From assembly GCF_040655735.1 (NCBI RefSeq), contig NZ_JBFAKK010000001.1:620001-684000 (forward strand): DNA of 64,000 nucleotides. The letters run 5' to 3'. A program made the translations under genes and the position numbers. Below, piece after piece: positions 1 to 8,261 of this stretch. The number at the start of each line of letters is the position of its first letter. Position 1 is the stretch's first letter. Below the pieces are notes generated by a model. It saw only the letters and a program-made list of their open reading frames with translations. It was not told the origin of the DNA and ran no database searches. The DNA comes from Phytomonospora sp040655735 (GTDB taxonomy: Bacteria; Actinomycetota; Actinomycetes; Mycobacteriales; Micromonosporaceae).

Positions 1-66
1 GTCACCTTCGACGGCACGACCATGACCGTGCACAACGGTGACCGGACGAGCACCTACCGGCGCTGA
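1..66 (+). CDS. 3' end of an unidentified gene
   Basis: The window opens inside a reading frame that encodes the last 21 residues of a protein and ends in TGA at 64-66. The residues (VTFDGTTMTVHNGDRTSTYRR) alternate polar and hydrophobic, as in a beta-rich C-terminus, but are too short to identify a family. The frame is followed directly by a hairpin, which supports its being the real end of a gene. Function unknown. Confidence 0.5.
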   Translation, partial: VTFDGTTMTVHNGDRTSTYRR

Positions 67-68
67 CC

Positions 69-93
69 CGGAGGGCCGCCACGCGGCCCTCCG
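69..93 (+). terminator. GC hairpin after the partial gene
   Basis: An 11-bp perfect inverted repeat (arms 69-79 and 83-93, loop CAC) starts three bases after the stop codon at 64-66. There is no T tract, so it is a candidate terminator or mRNA 3'-end stabiliser typical of high-GC actinomycetes. Confidence 0.5.
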
Positions 94-114
94 GCTCCCG
101 CCACCGCCCGCGCG

Positions 115-1305
115 GTGGCAACGTACCGTGTCACCGTGCCGCAGCCGACCCTCCGCTCCCGACTGACGCCGCTCGCCCGGCGCGGAGGGCTGCTCGTCGC
201 CGGACTCAGCGTCGGCGCGCTCACCGCGCTCGCCGAACTGTTCTTCCTCGTCGGGCACGGCGTCGCTTACGCGGCCGTCGCCTACTGGAACCGGCCGCGC
301 ACGGCCGTCCGGCGCGCCGCCTTCGACCGCGCCCACCGGCTCGCCCGGCTGGAGACCCGCAGGCTGCACTACTTCTTCGGTGACCCGGGCACCGGCACCT
401 ACACCGGCAGGCGCGTCCTGGCCTACCTGGGCGCCCGCATCTGGGTCGGCGCGGCCGGCGGGCTCATCGTGTTCCTGCTGGGCATGGGCGCCGTCCTCGC
501 GGGGGTCTTGATCTCGCAGCTCGCCGTCGGAAAGTTCAACGACGGCCTCTCACTGTTCCTGGTCAACGTCTTCCTCGGCCTCGTCCTGCTGTTCATCGAC
601 ATCCAGGGCATGTCCGGCCTCGCCACGGTCGAGAAGCGGCTCGCCCGCGACCTGCTCGGGCCGAGCGGCACCGAGGAACTGGAGCGGCGAGTCGGGGAGC
701 TGGCCGCCAGCCGCGCCGCGGTGATGTCGGCGGTCAACGACGAGCGCCGCCGCATCGAACGCGACCTCCACGACGGCGTGCAGCAGCGCATGGTCGCCCT
801 CGGGATGCTCCTCGGCCGCGCCCGCCGGGGCGGCGACCCCGGCCGCACGGACGAACTGCTCCGCCAGGCCCACGAGGAGGCCGCCGAGGTCCTGCGGGAC
901 CTGCGCGAGGTCTCCTGGCGTGTGTTCCCCACCGCTCTCGACGACGGCGGCCTGCTCCCGGCGCTGGAGGCCGTCGTCGAACGCAGCGTCATCCCCGTCC
1001 GGCTCGACTGCCGTCTCGAATCGCGGCTCGACATCGAGCTGGAGACGGTGGCCTATTTCGTGGTCAGCGAGTCGGTGACCAACGCGTCGAAGCACTCCGG
1101 TGCCCCGTGGATAGAGGTGGAAGTGAGCGTGAACGGCGACCGGCTGAGCGTGTCGGTGACCGATGCCGGATCGGGCGGGGCCGACCCGGGCGGGGGAGGC
1201 CTGTCCGGGCTCGCGCGGAGGGTCGCCGCCGTCGACGGCGTCTTCTCCGTGGACAGCCCGGCCGGAGGACCGACCGTCGTGAGAGCGGAGCTGCCATGCG
1301 CGTGA
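115..1305 (+). CDS. Sensor histidine kinase, NarL/DesK type
   Basis: Membrane sensor kinase of 396 residues, probably sensing a signal in or near the membrane and phosphorylating the response regulator that overlaps its 3' end. Hydrophobic segments lie at about residues 25-57, 108-137 and 144-165. A HisKA_3 dimerisation domain follows, with the ERDLHDGVQQ motif (phospho-acceptor His219), then a HATPase domain with the N-box SESVTNASKHS near 319-330 and a glycine-rich lid near the end. The start is GTG at 115; no strong ribosome-binding site is seen, so the N-terminus is approximate. The last 10 bases overlap the regulator gene, implying translational coupling. Family assignment is firm; the stimulus is unknown. 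Confidence 0.9.
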   Translation: MATYRVTVPQPTLRSRLTPLARRGGLLVAGLSVGALTALAELFFLVGHGVAYAAVAYWNRPRTAVRRAAFDRAHRLARLETRRLHYFFGDPGTGTYTGRRVLAYLGARIWVGAAGGLIVFLLGMGAVLAGVLISQLAVGKFNDGLSLFLVNVFLGLVLLFIDIQGMSGLATVEKRLARDLLGPSGTEELERRVGELAASRAAVMSAVNDERRRIERDLHDGVQQRMVALGMLLGRARRGGDPGRTDELLRQAHEEAAEVLRDLREVSWRVFPTALDDGGLLPALEAVVERSVIPVRLDCRLESRLDIELETVAYFVVSESVTNASKHSGAPWIEVEVSVNGDRLSVSVTDAGSGGADPGGGGLSGLARRVAAVDGVFSVDSPAGGPTVVRAELPCA

Positions 1306-1949
1306 TCATCGCCGAGGACTCGACCCTCCTGCGCGAGGGCCTCGTCCGGCTCCTCGCCGAGGAGGGCCACGAGATCGTCGCCGCCGTCGGTGACGCCGAC
1401 GAGCTGATGGCGGCCCTCGCGGCCATCGGGCCCGAGGGAGTCGACGCGGTCTGCGTCGACGTGCGCATGCCTCCCGGACACACCGACGAAGGGCTGCGCG
1501 CGGCCCTCCGCATCCGCCGGGAGATGCCCGGGGTCGGGGTTCTGGTGCTGTCCCAGTACGTCGAGAAGCGGTACGCGACCGAGCTGATCGCCGAGCAGAG
1601 CGGGGGAGTGGGCTACCTGCTCAAGGACCGCGTGATGCACGTCGGCGAGTTCCTCGACGCCTTGGAGCGGGTCGCGCGCGGGGGAGGCGCCTTCGACCCC
1701 GAGGTCGTGCGGCAGCTGCTCGCCCGCACGACACACGTCGACCCGCTCGCCACGCTGACCGCGCGGGAGCGGGAAGTCCTCGACGTGATGGCCCAGGGGT
1801 GGACCAACGCCCGTATCTCGGCGAAACTGCACATGTCGCTCAGTGCGGTCGAAAAGCACGCGGCGGCGATCTTCGGGAAGCTGGGACTGGCACGCGGCGA
1901 CGGGTACAGCCGCCGCGTGCAGGCCGTGCTGCGCTACCTGGACTCCTGA
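1296..1949 (+). CDS. Response regulator, NarL/LuxR type
   Basis: DNA-binding response regulator of 217 residues, partner of the overlapping kinase. The receiver domain starts MRVIIAEDS, with the acidic pocket ED, the phospho-acceptor Asp in CVDVRMPP and the conserved Lys in YLLKDR. The C-terminal LuxR HTH is recognisable from LTAREREVLDVMAQG to LSAVEKHAAAIFGKLG. The ATG at 1296 gives the standard receiver start, although the frame stays open further upstream inside the kinase gene. The gene converges on the DedA gene with a 16-base overlap of coding ends. Targets cannot be inferred. Confidence 0.92.
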   Translation: MRVIIAEDSTLLREGLVRLLAEEGHEIVAAVGDADELMAALAAIGPEGVDAVCVDVRMPPGHTDEGLRAALRIRREMPGVGVLVLSQYVEKRYATELIAEQSGGVGYLLKDRVMHVGEFLDALERVARGGGAFDPEVVRQLLARTTHVDPLATLTAREREVLDVMAQGWTNARISAKLHMSLSAVEKHAAAIFGKLGLARGDGYSRRVQAVLRYLDS

Positions 1950-2572
1950 CCTTCGCGCCTGGCGCGCAGTCGCTTGACGATCCACCAGACCACGGCGACG
2001 AGCACGGCGCCGAGGATCACCTTCGACAGGACGCCGACGTAGGACTCCACGATGTGCCATTTCTCGCCGAGGTAGTAGCCGGAGAGCACCAGCGCGCTGT
2101 TCCAGATGAGGCTCCCGGCCGTCGTGTACAGCAGGAACGCCGGCAGCGACATCCCCGAGACCCCGGCGGGGATGGAGATGAGACTCCTGAAGATCGGGAT
2201 CATCCGGCCGAAGAACACCGCCTTGCGGCCGTGCCGGTCGAACCACGCCTCGGTGCGGTCCACGTCGGAGAGCTTGACCAGCGGCAGCTTCGCCGCGATC
2301 GCGCGCACCCGGTCGCGACCGAGGGCGGCGCCGATGAGGTAGAGGGCGACCGCTCCGACGACCGATCCGAGGGTCGTCCAGAACAGCGCCTCGAAGAGGG
2401 TCATGTCGCCCCTGCTGGCGGTGAAGCCGGCCAGGGGAAGGATCAGCTCGCTCGGCAGGGGCGGGAAGAGGTTCTCCAGGGCGATGGCCAGCCCCGCACC
2501 GGGTCCGCCGAGCGTCTCCATAAGGCCTACGGCCCAGCCCGCGATGCCGGTGGGTTCATTAGTCAACGTCAC
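1934..2572 (-). CDS. DedA family membrane protein
   Basis: Polytopic DedA/SNARE-associated (VTT) family protein of about 212 residues; family members act as lipid scramblases/flippases or support membrane homeostasis. The family signature is clear: ENLFPPLPSELILPLAGF near the N-terminus and GRMIPIFRSLISIPAG in the middle, with four to six hydrophobic segments and a basic C-terminal tail (KRLRARREGQ). I chose the GTG at 2572 because family members begin about 25-30 residues before ENLFPP. An ATG at 2521 is an alternative. The gene stands alone and converges with the response regulator. Confidence 0.88.
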   Translation of the reverse strand: MTLTNEPTGIAGWAVGLMETLGGPGAGLAIALENLFPPLPSELILPLAGFTASRGDMTLFEALFWTTLGSVVGAVALYLIGAALGRDRVRAIAAKLPLVKLSDVDRTEAWFDRHGRKAVFFGRMIPIFRSLISIPAGVSGMSLPAFLLYTTAGSLIWNSALVLSGYYLGEKWHIVESYVGVLSKVILGAVLVAVVWWIVKRLRARREGQESR

Positions 2573-2709
2573 AGGAGTGAAGCTATGCGATGGCGACCCC
2601 GCGCACCTTGGGGTAAACCACACTTCCGACGTAGGTCACCACTACCCACCCCCGCCGGGCGCCGCCGGGCCGCCCGGGCGCATGTGACCGGGCGGCGTGA
2701 AAGTGCAGG

Positions 2710-2892
2710 TCAGCAGTCCTCACCGGTGTCGGTGCAGCCGATGAAGTTGCCCTCGGCGTCGAAACAGCACCACGAGACGCCGTGGGCGCCGCGGCACTCG
2801 AAACGGCAGAAGGGCTCGGCGGCGGCCGAGGCCTTCGACGCGGGCAGGATCCGGGCGAGGAGGCGGTCGCCGATAGCGTTGAGGATGCGCAC
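2710..2892 (-). CDS. Six-cysteine mini-protein
   Basis: Sixty-residue protein with an excellent ribosome-binding site (AAGGAG, 8 bases before the ATG), so expression is likely. Residues 1-25 form an amphipathic, Arg/Leu/Ala-rich segment (NAIGDRLLARILP). The remainder carries six cysteines, including an adjacent CC pair, and an acidic end (TDTGEDC). The layout resembles a leader plus a cysteine-rich core, as in peptide precursors, but no maturation enzyme or transporter is adjacent. It could equally be a small metal-binding or disulfide-bonded protein. The gene is divergent from the secreted SgcJ-like gene. Confidence 0.65.
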   Translation of the reverse strand: MRILNAIGDRLLARILPASKASAAAEPFCRFECRGAHGVSWCCFDAEGNFIGCTDTGEDC

Positions 2893-3108
2893 GTTGACTC
2901 CTTGTGAAGATCACGGACGAGACGGTCGGAGCCTACGGGGCCGTGCGCACACGGCGTGCACATCCGTCCACTCAGGACGTACGGGGCCGGGCGGGATACC
3001 ACCGCGGATGACGGGACGGACGCAACTTCGGGATGACGCCGGGGCGGATGCCGCGCGCTTAGCGTCGGCCGGGCCGGCACCTCCACCGGCCCGACCGAAG
3101 GAGCACCG

Positions 3109-3615
3109 ATGCGCAAGCACCGGCACAAGGCGGCGATCGCCCTCGCCGCGCTCGTCTCGACCCTCACCGGATCCGCCGTGGCCTCCGCCGAGCCGGCCGC
3201 CGACACGGCGACCGGCCGGCACGCCGACCTCACGGCATTCGCCCGGATCCTCGCCGACCAGCAGGCGGCCTGGTTCGCCGAGGACGGCGCGGGCTTCGCC
3301 GCCACCTTCTGGCACGACGCCGACCTGGTCACCTTCAACGGAGACCATCTGAGCACCCGCGACGGTATCGCCACCGGCATGCAGTACTACTTCGACAACT
3401 TCATGGATCCGACCCACATCCGGGTCCTCTCCGAGGAGGTGACCTTCGCCGGCCCGAACCTCGCCGTCATCGTCCGAACCTCCTGCCTGCTCATCGAGCC
3501 GGACGCGCCGTGCCGGGAGGACTCGGAGTCGGCCAACACCAACGTGATGGTGAAGAAGTGGGGCCGCTGGCTCCAGCAGTCCTTCCAGAACACCCGCAAA
3601 TTCGCGATCGGCTGA
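3109..3615 (+). CDS. Secreted SgcJ/EcaC (SnoaL-like) protein
   Basis: Exported 168-residue protein with a Sec signal peptide (MRKHRHK, hydrophobic core, cleavage near ASAEPAA at about 26-30). The mature part is an SnoaL-like alpha+beta fold of the SgcJ/EcaC type, recognisable from the helix LTAFARILADQQAAWFAEDG, then FAATFWHDADLVTFNG and the ending VMVKKWGRWLQQSFQNTR. Two cysteines near residues 126 and 135 could form a disulfide. The ribosome-binding site GAAGGAG lies seven bases before the ATG. Family members include enzymes and non-catalytic binding domains, so the substrate is unknown. Confidence 0.8.
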   Translation: MRKHRHKAAIALAALVSTLTGSAVASAEPAADTATGRHADLTAFARILADQQAAWFAEDGAGFAATFWHDADLVTFNGDHLSTRDGIATGMQYYFDNFMDPTHIRVLSEEVTFAGPNLAVIVRTSCLLIEPDAPCREDSESANTNVMVKKWGRWLQQSFQNTRKFAIG

Positions 3616-3683
3616 CCGCCCGGCCCCGCCCGCCGGGCGGGGCCGCCCACCGAGCACCGGCGCTGCGGCCGGGAGCCCCGATC

Positions 3684-3888
3684 ATGACGGGCACCACCTT
3701 GCTGGGCAGGGGCGACGCCGTGTTCGCCGACATGGCCAACCACGCCTCCCTCGTCGACTCGGCCCGCCGGGGTTGGGCTGATCCGCGTCTGCGTGACCGC
3801 CACGCACAGCGAGGCCCCGATCGACCGGATCGCCGAGGCCTTCGCGGCGGTCGTCTCGCGACTCGGTCCGCCCTCTCCGGCGCCCTAG
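3684..3888 (+). pseudogene. Remnant of an alpha-oxoamine synthase (BioF-like)
   Basis: Two short stretches in different frames resemble the middle and the end of 8-amino-7-oxononanoate synthase/2-amino-3-ketobutyrate ligase proteins. From 3684 the frame reads RGDAVFADMANHASLVDSARRG, like the PLP-enzyme segment GDLVLSDALNHASLVDG. From about 3778, in another frame, it reads LIRVCVTATHSEAPIDRIAEAF and ends at TAG 3886-3888, like the C-terminal motif RVNVTAAHTEEDLD. The two hundred or more residues normally between them are missing. I infer an internal deletion of a transferred or decayed gene. The similarity is judged by eye. Confidence 0.5.
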
Positions 3889-3968
3889 CGCTCCCTTGTG
3901 GACGGTGTTCGAACAATCCGCCCGGGAACCCGTCGTGAAATGTCGTACCCCTCCGGGACTCTGCGTAC

Positions 3969-4376
3969 ATGGCCGCCCGGAATCTCGAACCGGGGCCCGC
4001 GTCGATACCGCTGCGCGAGGCTCGCATCCGGTTCACACAGCTCGTGTCCCTCGCCGAACTCAACAACTCGACGACCGTCGTGACCCGCGACGGCGACCCG
4101 CGCCCGATCGCCGCGATCGTGCCCGCCTCGGCGCTGCGCGCACAGCACGCCGCGCCCCCACCCGACGCCGACTGGCGTGCGACCGTCAACGCGGGCTGGG
4201 CGAACCGGCTCCAGACCCTGCGCGAACAGCTGACCGGCAGACACCACGCCGAACGGCGTGTCCTGCTCGACGCGCTCGCCAAGGCGTGGGAGGAACTCGA
4301 CCGTCTCGCCCGCCCCGGATCCGACCGCGACATCGAGTCCCTTCGCGCCGCCCAGGCACACCTCCTCGGACGCTGA
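3969..4376 (+). CDS. Phd/YefM-like antitoxin-domain protein (orphan)
   Basis: Protein of 135 residues whose first 60 look like a Phd/YefM DNA-binding antitoxin: IPLREARIRFTQLVSLAELN followed by TTVVTRDGDPRPIAAIVPASAL. The C-terminal 70 residues are helical and charged (TLREQLTGRHHAERRVLLDALAKAWEELDRL), longer than the usual toxin-neutralising tail. No toxin gene is adjacent. The protein may therefore be a solitary regulator or an antitoxin acting in trans. The ATG at 3969 is the first in-frame start matching the family N-terminus. Confidence 0.7.
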   Translation: MAARNLEPGPASIPLREARIRFTQLVSLAELNNSTTVVTRDGDPRPIAAIVPASALRAQHAAPPPDADWRATVNAGWANRLQTLREQLTGRHHAERRVLLDALAKAWEELDRLARPGSDRDIESLRAAQAHLLGR

Positions 4377-4608
4377 CGGCCCGAATGCGTCCGGTGGATC
4401 GCCGGACGAGCCCCGAAGAGCCCTGACCGGCCCCTTCGGCCGGCCGGAATGGCACCGCGGTCTGCTTCGGCGGGGTCCCCGCCGCACGGTTGCGCCGGCA
4501 GCAGCCGCGTGCCGCCGCGGGACCGACGACGGGAAGGTCCCCTACTCGTCGCAGCCGAGTCCGATCAGGGCCGCGAGGTCTGCCCGCCTCGACCGCGCCG
4601 CACTGAGC

Positions 4609-4647
4609 GACTGACGGATCTGCGACACCGTCGCAGATCCGTCAGTT
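4609..4647. terminator. Long perfect hairpin upstream of the chitinase gene
   Basis: A 16-bp perfect inverted repeat (arms 4611-4626 and 4630-4645, loop ACC), extendable by one A-T pair outward, lies in the 435-base gap between the antitoxin-like gene (ends 4376) and the chitinase gene (starts 4812). Its AT content is higher than the surroundings and TT follows the 3' arm. It most likely ends the upstream transcript, but could be an operator. A second, shorter GGCGCC repeat lies near 4710-4735. Nothing else convincing is seen in the gap. Confidence 0.5.
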
Positions 4648-4811
4648 CCCGAAAAGCCGGAAACGCACTATGCTCCAAGCCACCGAGCATCCGGTGAGCT
4701 TTCCTTACAGTGCACGGCGGCGCCCTCGCGGCGCCACCCGGGAGACCGCCGGATCGACCACCACCATCCCGGCGAGACCCCACAATGTCGTCGCCGGGGG
4801 AACGGACGACC

Positions 4812-5822
4812 ATGCGACGACTCCATCCGATCACCGCCCTCACGGCCTTAACAGTCCTCACCGTCGCGTTCCTGGCCCCCGGTACGGGCCAGGCCGCGAC
4901 ACCGGCCGACACCACCGCGAGCACCGAACGCGCCCCGGTGGCGCTCGCCACGAAGACCGCCGCGCCCTACCTCTACCTGGGCTGGGGCGAGCCCCCGAGC
5001 CCTTCGACGGTCATGAACGCCACCGGCGTCAAATGGTTCACCATGGCCTTCATCCTGTCCTCCGGCGGCTGCAATCCCGCTTGGGACGGTCAGCGCCCGC
5101 TGCAAGGCGGCGCCGATGCCGCGGCCATCGCCGAGATCAAGGCGGCCGGCGGCGACATCGTCCCGTCGATCGGAGGCTGGTCGGGCAACAAGCTCGGCCC
5201 GAACTGCTCCAGCGCGCAGGCCCTGGCCGGCGCCTACCAGCAGGTCATCGACGCCTACGGCCTCAAGGCCATCGACGTCGACATCGAGAACACCGACGAG
5301 TTCGAGAACGCCGAGGTCCAAGACCGCATTCTGGGCGCGCTCAAGATCGTGGAGCAGAACAATCCGGGCATCACCACGATCCTGACCTTCGGCACGACCA
5401 CGACCGGTCCCACCTACTGGGGTGGCCGGCTCATCGAGCAGGCCAAGGCCCTGGCGGTCCCGGTCGACGTCTTCACGATCATGCCCTTCGACTTCGGCGG
5501 CGGCGCGGACATGTACGGCAACACCGTCAACGCCTCCGAGGGCCTGAAGGACGAGCTGAAGGCGGTCAACGGCTGGACCGACGCGCAGGCCTACGCCCAC
5601 ATGGGCATCTCGGGCATGAACGGCCTGTCCGACCAGCAGGAGCTGACCAGCGTCGCCACCTGGACGCAGATCCGTGACTGGGCGAGCGGCAAGGGTCTGT
5701 CCCGCCTGGCGTTCTGGGCGGTCAACCGCGACCGGCCGTGCCCGGGCGGCGGGGTCACCGCCAACTGCTCGGGCATCGCCCAACAGAACTGGGAGTTCAC
5801 CCGCATCACCGCCGGCTTCTAG
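4812..5822 (+). CDS. Secreted GH18 chitinase
   Basis: Exported glycoside hydrolase family 18 enzyme of 336 residues, expected to hydrolyse chitin or chito-oligosaccharides outside the cell. A signal peptide (MRRLHPITALTALTVL, cleavage near GQAAT) is followed by a linker and a TIM barrel. The catalytic DxDxE motif is AIDVDIEN (Asp155, Asp157, Glu159), and PSIGGWSG is the SxGG substrate-binding strand. PFDFGGGADM and LAFWAVNRD match later barrel strands. There is no carbohydrate-binding module. The ATG at 4812 gives a canonical signal peptide; an in-frame ATG at 4785 would only lengthen it. The stop codon TAG is part of the miniature element that follows. Confidence 0.92.
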   Translation: MRRLHPITALTALTVLTVAFLAPGTGQAATPADTTASTERAPVALATKTAAPYLYLGWGEPPSPSTVMNATGVKWFTMAFILSSGGCNPAWDGQRPLQGGADAAAIAEIKAAGGDIVPSIGGWSGNKLGPNCSSAQALAGAYQQVIDAYGLKAIDVDIENTDEFENAEVQDRILGALKIVEQNNPGITTILTFGTTTTGPTYWGGRLIEQAKALAVPVDVFTIMPFDFGGGADMYGNTVNASEGLKDELKAVNGWTDAQAYAHMGISGMNGLSDQQELTSVATWTQIRDWASGKGLSRLAFWAVNRDRPCPGGGVTANCSGIAQQNWEFTRITAGF

Positions 5823-6001
5823 GGCGTGTCCGGTGGATCACTGCGGGGCTGCGACGGGCTCAGCGTTCTTTGGAGCACAGGTCCCCTGGCGGCGCCGTTT
5901 TGCGGCCCGAGTAAAACTCCGGTACCAGGGCCGCAAAACGTCTGGCCAGAAGAAGAATGACCTCCGTCTCGCACCCACAAAACCCACCGGACAAGCCCTA
6001 G
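5819..6001. mobile_element. Miniature inverted-repeat element 1 (IS5-like ends)
   Basis: This 183-bp non-coding element has near-perfect terminal repeats: 5819-5836 reads CTAGGGCGTGTCCGGTGG and the complement of 5984-6001 matches 17 of 18 bases. Both ends finish in CTAG, consistent with the YTAR target of IS5-family transposases. Inside lies a 13-bp perfect hairpin (5896-5908 with 5928-5940). It is clearly related to the element at 9711-9878. It has no transposase and would need one in trans. Its left end supplies the chitinase stop codon. Confidence 0.75.
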
Positions 6002-6040
6002 CCGCCCCGCCGGCCGGTCCCTGGAGGCCGGCCGGTGGAG

Positions 6041-7054
6041 TCACGCGGTGTCGATGATGACGCCCAGCAGCGCGGCCTGAAGGCCGGCCTGGAAGCGCGT
6101 CTTGGCGCCGAGCCGGTCCATGATCCGCCGCATCCGGCGCTCGACCGTCCGGCGCGAGACGCCGAGCCGCCGCGCGATCGCCTGGTCGGTGAGCCCGGCC
6201 GCCGACAGCGACAGCAGTTCGCGGTCCCCGGCCGACAGCCCACTCCCGTCGGGGTTCGTCCGCTCGTCGCGCTGCCACAGGGGGGCGGCCCGCCGCCACA
6301 GCGACTCGAACAGCGCGACCAGGCCCGCCAGCAGTGGCGAGGGCTCCACCACGACGATCTCGTGGACGTCGGGCCGTGCGGAGGGCACCAGCCCGAGCCG
6401 CCGGTCGGCGATCACCAGACGGAGGGGGACCTCGTCGAGGACCCGGCAGCGCTCACCGAGCGCGGCCAGCGAGCGTGCCTCGTCGAGTGCGGCGTGGCCG
6501 TCGAGGGAGCTTCGGTCGTAGACGGCCCGGTACGACACCCCTTTCGCCAGTTGCTCCCGCCTCAGTTCGGCGTCCCGCCGATGCGGTGTCGATGCGCTCG
6601 CGGGTCGGCCGAGGACGAGCACCTCACCCGTCGCCGCCCGCTGCGCCTGGAGGAAGCGCTGCGCGACGGCCTCCCGTCCGCTGACGACCGTCACGGGCGA
6701 GCCTGCGGCCCGCGGACCGTTCGTCCGGAACTCCTCGGCGAGCCGGGCGGCCTCAAGTCGCGCGTGCTCGATCTCCTCCCGCCTGCGCAGGGCCAGGATC
6801 TCGACGGCCGCGTCCGGCGCCGCGGGCGTGAACCGCGTCGGCCGGTCGGCGGTGTGCGTGAGCATCCCCAGTGCCTCCAAGGACGACAGGTGCCCGCGCA
6901 CCCGTGCAGAGCGCCAGCCGAGCCTCGCCGCCAGCCCCGAGGCGGTGTCGCCCGGCCCCGCCAGCAGCGCCCGGAGGACGAGTTCGTCGCCGTCGGACAT
7001 GCCGAGGGTCGCGAAGGAACCCGGCCCGCCCTCCGGTGGGGTCAACGGCCGCAT
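6041..7054 (-). CDS. LuxR-type transcriptional regulator with N-terminal winged HTH
   Basis: Cytoplasmic regulator of about 337 residues with a winged-helix/TrmB-like HTH at the N-terminus (ELVLRALLAGPGDTASGLAARLGW, then ALGMLTHTADRPTRFTPAAP). A central phospholipase-D-like ligand region follows (about 110-250), then a C-terminal LuxR HTH (LSAGDRELLSLSAAGLTDQA with RRTVERRMRRIMDRLGAKTRF). This is a common actinobacterial architecture. The ribosome-binding site GAGGAGG is one base from the ATG at 7060 but seven bases from the ATG at 7054, so I prefer 7054. The gene is divergent from the phosphatase-family gene. The ligand is unknown. Confidence 0.85.
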   Translation of the reverse strand: MRPLTPPEGGPGSFATLGMSDGDELVLRALLAGPGDTASGLAARLGWRSARVRGHLSSLEALGMLTHTADRPTRFTPAAPDAAVEILALRRREEIEHARLEAARLAEEFRTNGPRAAGSPVTVVSGREAVAQRFLQAQRAATGEVLVLGRPASASTPHRRDAELRREQLAKGVSYRAVYDRSSLDGHAALDEARSLAALGERCRVLDEVPLRLVIADRRLGLVPSARPDVHEIVVVEPSPLLAGLVALFESLWRRAAPLWQRDERTNPDGSGLSAGDRELLSLSAAGLTDQAIARRLGVSRRTVERRMRRIMDRLGAKTRFQAGLQAALLGVIIDTA

Positions 7055-7195
7055 CGGCATGCCTCCTCAGGTCGGGCGCCCATCCTAGGACCGCCGCCCC
7101 TTTGGAGTCCATATGCCGAATGTGCCGGGCTTGGCCGGGAATGACGCACAAGTGGGTGCGACTGAACCTCGAAGGCGCCCCGGAGCGTTCCATAG

Positions 7196-8245
7196 GTGCC
7201 CACCACGCCCGAACGGAGCCCGACGTTGACCGCCAGCCGAACACACCGTGCCTTCCCTCGCCACCTGAAGCGCGCCGCCCTCGCGCTCACCTACACCGCG
7301 GCAGTCCTCGCCGCGGCATTCACCGCCATGCGGATCCTCGGTATCGAGACCACCTGGCCACTGCGGTTGCTCGTGTCCTACACCCCCTACGCGGTCCTCG
7401 CAGCCCTCGTCCCACCCGTCGCCGCGTTCGCGCTGAGACGCCCCCGAGCCGCCCTGGCGGCCCTGATCGCCCCACTGGCCCTCGCCCTGCTCATCGCGCC
7501 CCGGGCCTTCGCCGACGGCGGGACCGACGCGAACGGGCCCCGCCTCACCGTCGCCACCGTCAACCTCTACTACGGACACGTCGACGCCGCCGCCGTCGTC
7601 GCCCTCGCCGACGAACACGACGTCGACGTGCTGTCCGTCCAGGAGCTCACCGAGGAAGCCGCGGCCGCGCTCGACCTCGCGGGACTGGCGATCCGCTACC
7701 CCCACCGCGAGCTCTCACCGGGCGTCGACGCTTCCGGGACCGGCGTCTACTCCCGGTTCCCCCTGGCCCGCAACGCCTCCCTGGAGTTCCCCACCCACTT
7801 CAAGATGACCGGAGTGACCCTCACCGTGCCCGGAGCGGACCCCGTCGAACTGCTCGCCACCCATCCCCTCGCGCCCTACGAGGCCGAACGTGTGGGCGAC
7901 TGGCTGTCCGACCTCGCCCGCCTGCCTCGCGCCACGCCCGACGGTGCCGTCCGGATCCTCGCCGGCGACTTCAACGCCACCCTCGACCACGCGGCCCTCC
8001 GGGAGATCGTCGACTCCGGCTACACCGACGCGGCGTCGGCGACCGGCGCCGGACTCGTCGGCACCTGGCAACCGCACCCCGGCGACCGCGCCAGCGTCCG
8101 CGGGCTCGTCCCGCCGAGAGTGGCGCTCGATCACGTCCTGGTCGACGAGCGCGTCGCCGTCGAAGCGGTCGCCTTCGACGACGTTCCCGGCGGTGACCAC
8201 CGGCCTGTCATCGCCGAGCTGACGCTCCCCGCCGCCGCGGTCTGA
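7196..8245 (+). CDS. Membrane-anchored endonuclease/exonuclease/phosphatase family protein
   Basis: Protein of up to 349 residues with about three membrane segments (roughly 27-48, 56-78 and 84-106) and then an extracytoplasmic EEP domain. Domain motifs are TVATVNLYYGH, SVQEL (catalytic Glu), LLATHPLAP, ILAGDFNAT (catalytic Asp and Asn), ALDHVLV and GGDHRPVIAELTL (catalytic Asp-His). The family hydrolyses phosphodiester or phosphomonoester bonds; the substrate of these anchored versions is unknown. GTG 7196 has GGAG ten bases upstream; TTG 7226 is also plausible and would remove ten residues. Confidence 0.88.
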   Translation: MPTTPERSPTLTASRTHRAFPRHLKRAALALTYTAAVLAAAFTAMRILGIETTWPLRLLVSYTPYAVLAALVPPVAAFALRRPRAALAALIAPLALALLIAPRAFADGGTDANGPRLTVATVNLYYGHVDAAAVVALADEHDVDVLSVQELTEEAAAALDLAGLAIRYPHRELSPGVDASGTGVYSRFPLARNASLEFPTHFKMTGVTLTVPGADPVELLATHPLAPYEAERVGDWLSDLARLPRATPDGAVRILAGDFNATLDHAALREIVDSGYTDAASATGAGLVGTWQPHPGDRASVRGLVPPRVALDHVLVDERVAVEAVAFDDVPGGDHRPVIAELTLPAAAV

Positions 8246-8261
8246 CCACCACATTGGATCG

